From contig JAAFYY010000001.1 of assembly GCA_014284505.1 (NCBI GenBank), forward strand, positions 4,464,001 to 4,528,000: a stretch of 64,000 bases of DNA, in the 5' to 3' direction. The stretch is from Streptacidiphilus sp. 4-A2 (GTDB lineage: Bacteria; Actinomycetota; Actinomycetes; Streptomycetales; Streptomycetaceae). A model generated the notes under the pieces. It searched no databases and was not told the origin of the DNA. It saw nothing but the letters and a program-made list of their open reading frames with translations. Position numbers and translations under genes: made by a program. Positions 56,015 to 64,000 of this stretch are shown here, one piece after another; position 1 is the first letter of the stretch, and the number at the start of each line of letters is the position of its first letter.

Positions 56015-57214
56015 TCAGGACACGGGTCGCGAGTCGGCCCAGACCCCCTCGAACTCCTCCTGGTAGACCTGGAACAGCCCGGGCTCGGGCACCCGCCCGG
56101 ACAGGATCGGCCCCGGTGTGCCGCCGCGGACCACCAGGGCGGGCGACTCCATCCCGCGGGCCCGGCGCAGATACGGCTGGACCACGCCCAGCCCGTCCGG
56201 GCCGTCGCCGTCGACCAGATAGGCGGTGCAGCGCGGGAGTTCGTCGTAGACCCGGATCTCGAAGGCGCCGCCGTCGCGCAGCCGGGCGCGGACCCGGCGG
56301 ACATGCATGATGTTGGTCTCCACCGCCTTGGCCAGCTCGCCGCGGCCGATCCCCAGTTCGCGCTCGCGGCGGCGGACCGCGCTGCTGGCCGGGTTGAGGA
56401 AGAGCAGCCGGATCCGGCAGCCGGAGTCGGCCAGACCGACCAGCCGCCGGCCGGTGAAGTTCTGGCAGAGCAGACTGAGGCTGATGCCCAGGGCGTCCAG
56501 CCGGCGCGCGCCCGCCAGCAGGTCCTCCACCGGCAGGTCCCGCTGGAGCCTGACCCGGTCGGCGTGCACCCCGATCACATCCGCGTAGCGGTCGCCGACC
56601 AGCTCCTCCACCACGTCCACCGGTGCGCGCAGCCCGGGGAGGTCCGCGCCGCCGTCGAGCAGCCGCAGCAGCCGGGCGGACGCCCGCTCGGCCTGGGCCA
56701 GGACGTTCTCGGACAGGGCGCGGTTGCGGGAGACCACGTGCCGGGCGACCTCCAGCTCGTCCAGGGCCAGCTCCACCTCGCGGCGGTCGCTGAGGAAGGG
56801 CTCGAAGCACGGCCAGTGCTGGACCATCAGCTCGCGCAGCTGCGGCAGGGTGAGGAAGACCACCAGGCTGTCGTCGTCCGGGTCGAGCAGATAGCCCTTG
56901 CGGCGGCTGACCTCGCGCACCGCCCCGGCCCGCTGCACCCATTCCTCGCCGGCCGGACCGGCGGCGGCGATGACCCAGTCCTCGCCGTGCACCGGCTCGT
57001 AGACCGGGCGCAGCACCTCGGCGACGACCGAGCGCAGCCGCTGCTCGACCAGATTGAGCCAGACATAGGCACGGCCGGCCCGGCGGACCCGGACCCGGGC
57101 CTCGTCCCAGGCGGACGCGGGCCAGGCGAGGGTGGGCTCCAGCGACCCCGGCTGGTGCGGCGCGGTCCGGCCGGAGCCGGTGCGGGCGACGAGCGTCGGG
57201 GCCTCGCCCCGCAC
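56015..57214 (-). CDS. SAV2148-family HEPN domain protein
   Basis: Conserved streptomycete protein of about 400 residues annotated elsewhere as SAV2148 family with a HEPN domain. I start at GTG 57214 because AGGAGG lies 5 bp upstream; the frame is open much further. Seen: ARVRVRRAGRAYVWLNLVEQ (HEPN helix), VSRRKGYLLDPDDDSLVVFL, ELMVQHWPCFEPFLSDRREV, VARHVVSRNRALSENVLAQA, VVEELVGDRYADVIGVHADR, CRIRLLFLNPASSAVRRRER, AFEIRVYDELPRCTAYLVDG, VWADSRPVS. HEPN domains are often RNases or toxin parts; an R-x4-6-H catalytic motif is plausible in SRNRALSENV but not typical. Function unknown; the exonuclease follows. Confidence 0.82.
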   Translation of the reverse strand: MRGEAPTLVARTGSGRTAPHQPGSLEPTLAWPASAWDEARVRVRRAGRAYVWLNLVEQRLRSVVAEVLRPVYEPVHGEDWVIAAAGPAGEEWVQRAGAVREVSRRKGYLLDPDDDSLVVFLTLPQLRELMVQHWPCFEPFLSDRREVELALDELEVARHVVSRNRALSENVLAQAERASARLLRLLDGGADLPGLRAPVDVVEELVGDRYADVIGVHADRVRLQRDLPVEDLLAGARRLDALGISLSLLCQNFTGRRLVGLADSGCRIRLLFLNPASSAVRRRERELGIGRGELAKAVETNIMHVRRVRARLRDGGAFEIRVYDELPRCTAYLVDGDGPDGLGVVQPYLRRARGMESPALVVRGGTPGPILSGRVPEPGLFQVYQEEFEGVWADSRPVS

Positions 57215-57609
57215 TGTGCCTCCTGCGGCACCGTCGGGGACGACCATCCCGGACCTCACCATCCCTTGTGTGCTCGGTCTGCGCGCACCGCCGCCGGACG
57301 GGGGCGCGTCCACAACGTACCCTGTCGGGGCCTCGACGGTGGGCCATCCGGGTGAGTCCGGACGATCAAGCGTACTTCGCCGGCACGCCGCGCGCAGCAG
57401 ATCGGTGCGCGGTTGCCGGTGCGTCACGAACCGTCTGTGGGAGTGTGGTTCGCACGACTCGCCCCGAATCAGGTCCGGGCCGCCCCCCGGTGCGAGACGA
57501 TGCAGGGACGCGTGCGGTGCCCTCCGTGGCCGGAAGACGGACATGGGTCGCCGCGGCTGCGGGCATACGCAGGTCGGGCAGCCGACACTGGTGGAAGTGG
57601 TGGAGGACG
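57215..57609. other. Gene-free stretch between divergent genes
   Basis: About 395 bp that must carry the promoters for the HEPN gene (minus) and the glgX cluster (plus). A minus frame continuing to 57544 is an upstream extension of the HEPN frame without codon support. No strong dyad or repeat found. Confidence 0.5.
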
Positions 57610-59838
<2,229 letters not shown>

Positions 59839-59869
59839 CGCGGCCCGCGCCGCGGGGTAGGCACCATCC

Positions 59870-62152
59870 ATGACCGCCGCCCCCGTGCACGTCCCGACGG
59901 CCACCTACCGGCTCCAGCTCCAGCCCGGCTTCGGCTTCGCCGAGGCCGGGGCGGCCGTGCCCTATCTGGCCGGTCTCGGCGTGTCGCACCTGCACCTGTC
60001 GCCGGTGCTGGAGGCGGTACCGGGCTCCACCCACGGGTACGACGTGGTCGACCACGGCCGGATCAGCGAGCAGCTGGGCGGCGAGGCCGGGCTGCGCGCG
60101 CTCAGCGCCACCGCCGCCGCGCACGGTCTGGGGCTGATCGTGGACACCGTGCCCAACCACATGGCCGCGCCCACCCGGCCCGGCTCAACCACGCCTGGTG
60201 GGAGCTGCTGCGCGAGGGGCCGGACTCGCCGTACGCGCCCTGGTTCGACGTGGACTGGGCGGCGCAGGACGGCCGGCTGCTGCTGCCGGTGCTCGGCGGC
60301 CGGCTGGCGGCCGAGCTGCCCCGGCTGCGGGTCGAGGACGGCACGCTGCGCTACTACGACCACGAACTGCCGCTGCGGCCGGTACCGAGCGGCTGCCGCT
60401 GCCGGAGCTGCTGGAGCGGCAGTGGTACCGGCTGGCCTGGTGGCGGCAGGCCCGGACCGAGCTGAACTACCGCCGCTTCTTCACCGTCTCCGACCTGGTC
60501 GGCCTGCGGGTGGAGCGGCCCGAGGTGTTCGCCGCCACCCATGCGCTGCTGCTGCGGCTGTTCCGCGAGGGCGTGCTGCACGGCTTCCGGGTGGACCATC
60601 CGGACGGCCTGGCCGACCCGCGCGGCTATCTGCGCCGGCTCGCCGAGGAGACCGGCGGGGCCTATGTCGCGGTGGAGAAGATCCTCACCGGTGACGAGCT
60701 GCTGCCCGCCGACTGGCCCTGCGCCGGGACCACCGGCTATGACGCGCTGCGCCGGATCGACGGGGTGCTCACCGACGGCGCGGGCGCGCGGGCGCTGGCC
60801 GCCGTCTACGCCGACCACCTGGACGCACCGGTCACCGACGCCGAGAGCGCCGCGCACCAGGGCCGGAGCGAGATGGTGGCCCCGCAGGGCGAGCTGGCCG
60901 CCGAGGTCAACCGGCTGACCCGGGTCGCCGCCCGGACCGAGGCCCCGGCCGCCCGCGCCGACATCGCCGCCACCCTGGCCGACTACCCGGTCTACCGGCC
61001 CTATCCGGTCCCCGGCGAGCCGGACACCGCCGCCGACACCGAGCGGCTGACCGCGGCCGCGGACTCCCCCGAGGTGCTGGACCTGGCGCTGGGGCGGCTG
61101 GGGCGCGGCGCCGCCGAGGACGAGTTCCGGGTCCGGCTCGCGCAGACCGCCTCCGCGGTGGCCGCCAAGGGCGTCGAGGACACCGCCTTCTACCGTCGCT
61201 ACCCGCTGCTGTCGCTGAACGAGGTCGGCGGCGACCCGGCCCCCCCGGGCTGGAGCCGTGGGAGTTCCACGCCTACTGCGCGCACATGCAGCGGGACTGG
61301 CCGGACACCATGACCGTGCTGTCCACCCATGACACCAAGCGCAGCGCCGACGCGCGGGCCCGGCTGGCGGTGCTGGCCGAGCTGCCGGAGGTGTGGGAGG
61401 CCGAGCTGGCCGCCTGGACCGGCCTGAGCGAACATCCGCTGGACCCGCACACCGGCTATCTGCTGTGGCAGACGGCTCTGGCCGCCTGGCCGGTGGACGG
61501 CGAGCGGCTCAGCGCGGCGGTGCTCAAATCCGTGCGCGAGGCCAAGCTGCGCACCAGCTGGACCGAGCCGGACCACCACTACGAGCAGGCCGTGGAGCGG
61601 GCGGCCCGGGCGGTCCCGGACACCCCGGCGCTGGCCGACCGGATCGACCGGCTGGTACGGCGGATCGCCCCGTACGAGCGGGTGAACACCCTCTCCGCCG
61701 CGCTGCTGCACCTGACCATGCCCGGCATCCCCGACCTCTACCAGGGCAGCGAGTTCCCGCTGCACACCCTGGTCGACCCGGACAACCGGCGGATCGTCGA
61801 GTTCGGCGCGCCCGGCACCGGACCCGCCCCGGGCACCCTGGCCGCCGAGAAACTGCTGGTCACCGCGACCGCCCTGCGGCTGCGACGGGAGCGTCCGCTC
61901 GGCGGGTACCGCGCGCTGCCGACGGATCCGCACCTGCTGGCGTACCTGCGCGGCGCGGATGTGCTGGCCGCAGCGACCCGGCTGCCGCACCGGCTGGAGC
62001 AGCACGGCGGCTGGCAGGAACAGACCCTGGAGCTGCCCCCGGGCAGCTGGACCGAGCGGTTCACCGGCCGCGGCGGACTGAGCGGCACGGTCCGGACGGC
62101 CGAGCTGCTGGCCGGGCTCCCGGTCGCGCTGCTGGTCCGCGACCCGCACTGA
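59870..62152 (+). CDS. treY: Maltooligosyltrehalose synthase TreY (frameshifted)
   Basis: Isomerises the reducing-end alpha-1,4 bond of maltooligosaccharides to alpha-1,1. ATG 59870: PTATYRLQLQPGFGFAEAGA, HLSPVLEAVPGSTHGYDVVD, GLGLIVDTVPNHMA (GH13 region I), GFRVDHPDGLADPRGYLRRL (nucleophile Asp, region II), GGAYVAVEKILTGDELLPAD (Glu, region III), TMTVLSTHDTKRSADARARL (HD, region IV), LTMPGIPDLYQGSEFPLHTL. About 760 residues. Shifts near 60177, 60387 and 61243. Lies 31 bp after glgX. Works with TreZ to make trehalose, a main compatible solute of actinomycetes. Confidence 0.93.
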
Positions 62153-62159
62153 CCCGTCC

Positions 62160-62220
62160 CCGACCTTCCGACCGCCCACCGACCACCGACCACCGCCCAC
62201 CGCCCACCGCCCACCGCCCG
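62160..62220. repeat. CCACCGCCCACCG-type short repeats between treY and treZ
   Basis: Five to six copies of a 7-8 bp unit (CCGACCA, CCGCCCA) fill the gap between treY and treZ. Probably slippage-prone filler; no hairpin. Confidence 0.5.
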
Positions 62221-62232
62221 GCAGGGAGCCCG

Positions 62233-64000
62233 ATGCCGCCCCGTCAGACCGCCCGCCGCTTCGAGCTCTGGGCACCCGCCGCCCGCGACCGCGTCGAGAT
62301 CGAGGTGGACGGCGCGGCCCACCTCATGCGGCGCGACCCCGTCCGCCCCGGCTGGTGGCGGGCGGAGGTCCCGGCCGACCCGGGCCGCAGCCGTTACGGC
62401 TTCCGGCTCGACGACGACCCGCTGCTGCTCCCCGACCCGCGCTCGCCACGCCAGCCGGAGGGGCCCGACGGCCGGTCACAGCTGGTCGACCACGGCGCCT
62501 TCCGCTGGACCGAGGCCGGACCGCGACGGCAGCTGCCCGGCAGCGTGCTCTACGAGCTGCACATCGGCACCTTCACCGCCGAGGGCACCTTCGACGCCGC
62601 CGCCGCCCGGCTGGAGCACCTGGTGGCGCTGGGCGTGGACGCGGTCGAGCTGATGCCGGTCTGCCCGTTCCCCGGGAAGCAGGGCTGGGGCTACGACGGG
62701 GTGTCGCTGTGGGCGGTGCACGAGCCCTACGGTGGCCCGGAGGGGCTGAAGCGCTTTGTCGACACCGCCCACCGGCTGGGCCTGGCCGTGGTGCTGGACG
62801 TGGTGCACAACCACCTCGGCCCCAGCGGCAACTATCTGCCGCGGTTCGGCCCCTACTTCACCGACAGCCACCACACCCCCTGGGGCTCGGCGGTCAACCT
62901 GGACGCGCCGGGCTCGGACGAGGTGCGCGACTACCTCGTCGGCAGCGCCCTGGCCTGGCTCCGCGACTACCGGGTGGACGGCCTGCGGCTGGACGCGGTG
63001 CACGCGCTGGCCGACACCCGGGCCCGGCACTTCCTGGAGGAGCTGGCCGCCGCCGTGGACGCGCTGGCCGCCGCCGAGGGCCGGCCACTGGCGCTGATCG
63101 CCGAGTCCGACCTGAACGACCCCCGGCTGACCACCCCGCGCCGGGACGGCGGGTTCGGCCTGGCCGCGCAGTGGAGCGACGACTTCCACCACTGCCTGCA
63201 CTCCGCCCTGACCGGCGAGGGCCAGGGCTACTACGCCGACTTCGCCGTCCGGCCGCTGGGCGCCCTGGCGAAGACGCTGACCGGGGGCTGGTTCCACGAC
63301 GGCAGCTGGTCCTCGTTCCGCGGCCGCGGCCACGGCCGTCCACTGGACCGCGGACGCACCCCGGGCCACCGGCTGCTCGGCTACCTCCAGACCCACGACC
63401 AGATCGGCAACCGGGCCCGGGGCGACCGGATCTCCGCCGCGCTCGACCCGGGCTGCTGGCCGCCGGAGCGGCGCTGGTGCTGACCGCCCCGTTCACCCCG
63501 ATGCTGTTCATGGGCGAGGAGTGGGGCGCGCGCACGCCCTGGCAGTACTTCACCGACCATCAGGACCCGGCCCTGGCCCAGGCCGTACGGGAGGGGCGGC
63601 GCGGCGAGTTCGCCGCCCACGGCTGGGCCCCGAGCGAGATCCCCGACCCGCAGGCGCCCGGCACCTTCCTGGCGTCCAAGCTGGACTGGGGGAGCCGGGA
63701 CGGCGGCCGCACGCGGAGCTGCTGGACTGGTACCGGCGGCTGCTGGCGCTGCGCCGCGGCCACCCGGGGCTGTCGGGTCGCCCATGACGGTGTCCGGGTC
63801 GCCCATGACGAGTCGGAGCGCTGGCTGGTGCTGCACCGCGGCCACTACCGGACCGCGGTCAACCTCGCCGACCAGCCGCGGACCGTCCCACTGGGCGCGC
63901 CGCACGCGCGCACCCTGGCCGCCTGGGGCGAAGTCCTCCCGAAGGGCCCGGAGCTGACTCTGCCGCCCAGGTCGGCAGCGGTGGTCATCACCGCCACCGA
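62233..64000 (+). CDS. treZ: Maltooligosyltrehalose trehalohydrolase TreZ (3' end at window edge)
   Basis: Releases trehalose from maltooligosyltrehalose. ATG 62233 follows GGGAG. N-terminal E-set domain (ARRFELWAPAARDRVEIEVD), GH13 barrel: LYELHIGTFTAEGTFDAAAA, ALGVDAVELMPVCPFPGKQG, LAVVLDVVHNHLGPSGNYLP, DYRVDGLRLDAVHALADTRA (nucleophile Asp), LALIAESDLNDPRLTTPRRD (Glu), GYLQTHDQIGNRARGDRISA, TPMLFMGEEWGARTPWQYFT. Breaks near 63453, 63695 and perhaps 63780, where GGGTCGCCCATGACG occurs twice (63774, 63797). No stop before the window end, so the last residues are outside. Confidence 0.92.

Noticed and set aside
54911..57355. 814-residue plus-strand frame
   Set aside because: Shadow of the exonuclease and HEPN genes, low complexity, no family resemblance.

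Overview
The DNA is very GC-rich, with dense gene packing, ATGA/GTGA gene overlaps, GTG/TTG starts and family types (SAV2148-like HEPN protein, DUF2637, DUF4328, XRE-TPR regulators, SpoIIE-type phosphatase, BTAD/SARP-like regulator) that point to a streptomycete (Streptomyces, Kitasatospora or Streptacidiphilus). It looks like an ordinary chromosomal arm or core-arm transition: I see no integrase, transposase, tRNA, rRNA or CRISPR array. A caution runs through the whole annotation: roughly half of the genes are split by single-base indels, mostly shortened G/C runs, while others of 1.5-2.2 kb are perfectly open. I give each such gene one joined span and list the breaks; I believe most are sequence errors of a draft assembly, not pseudogenes.

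Layout. 1-1800: PadR-controlled ABC exporter. 1900-5150: DUF2637 membrane protein and a large PAS-GAF-PP2C-HATPase signalling protein. 5490-10193: galE-like epimerase, then a fused ureAB, an atypical ureC and an agmatine deiminase. 10276-14422: two XRE-type regulators and a set of small conserved proteins. 14513-18735: second enolase, MarR regulators, MFS exporter, pterin dehydratase. 18915-21581: a secreted collagen-like (Gly-X-Y) protein. 21722-26814: assorted small genes (DinB remnant, membrane protein, two acetyltransferases, NUDIX, basic 65-aa protein, TetR). 26920-30932: zinc-ribbon/DUF4328 protein facing a PP2C-like protein, then a TrmB/LuxR regulator. 31000-34333: MarR, ogt, Ada-AlkA fusion, rhodanese. 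34453-40614: DUF4230 protein, rsgA, YihY-type protein, lipoprotein, AidB-like acyl-CoA dehydrogenase.

40740-50673 is a complete assimilatory sulfur locus: a short leader peptide ending in Cys codons, sulfite reductase, a zinc-ribbon protein, cysH, cysC, cysD, cysN, then ssuABC for sulfonates and a sirohydrochlorin chelatase that supplies siroheme to the reductase. Sulfate is activated by CysDN, phosphorylated by CysC, reduced by CysH and then by sulfite reductase; SsuABC imports organosulfur as an alternative source. Two RNA-level control regions (upstream of the reductase and upstream of ssuA) look worth study.

50725-57214 holds a BTAD regulator, a PASTA-like membrane protein, an MMPL exporter with TetR-type operators, a 3'-5' exonuclease and the SAV2148-family HEPN protein. 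57610-64000 is the glgX-treY-treZ cluster, which debranches glycogen and converts maltooligosaccharides to trehalose; treZ runs to the window edge.

The best candidates for new biology are the urease-like enzyme without the usual flap Cys-His paired with agmatine deiminase, the two sulfur-locus leader regions, and the collagen-like secreted protein.
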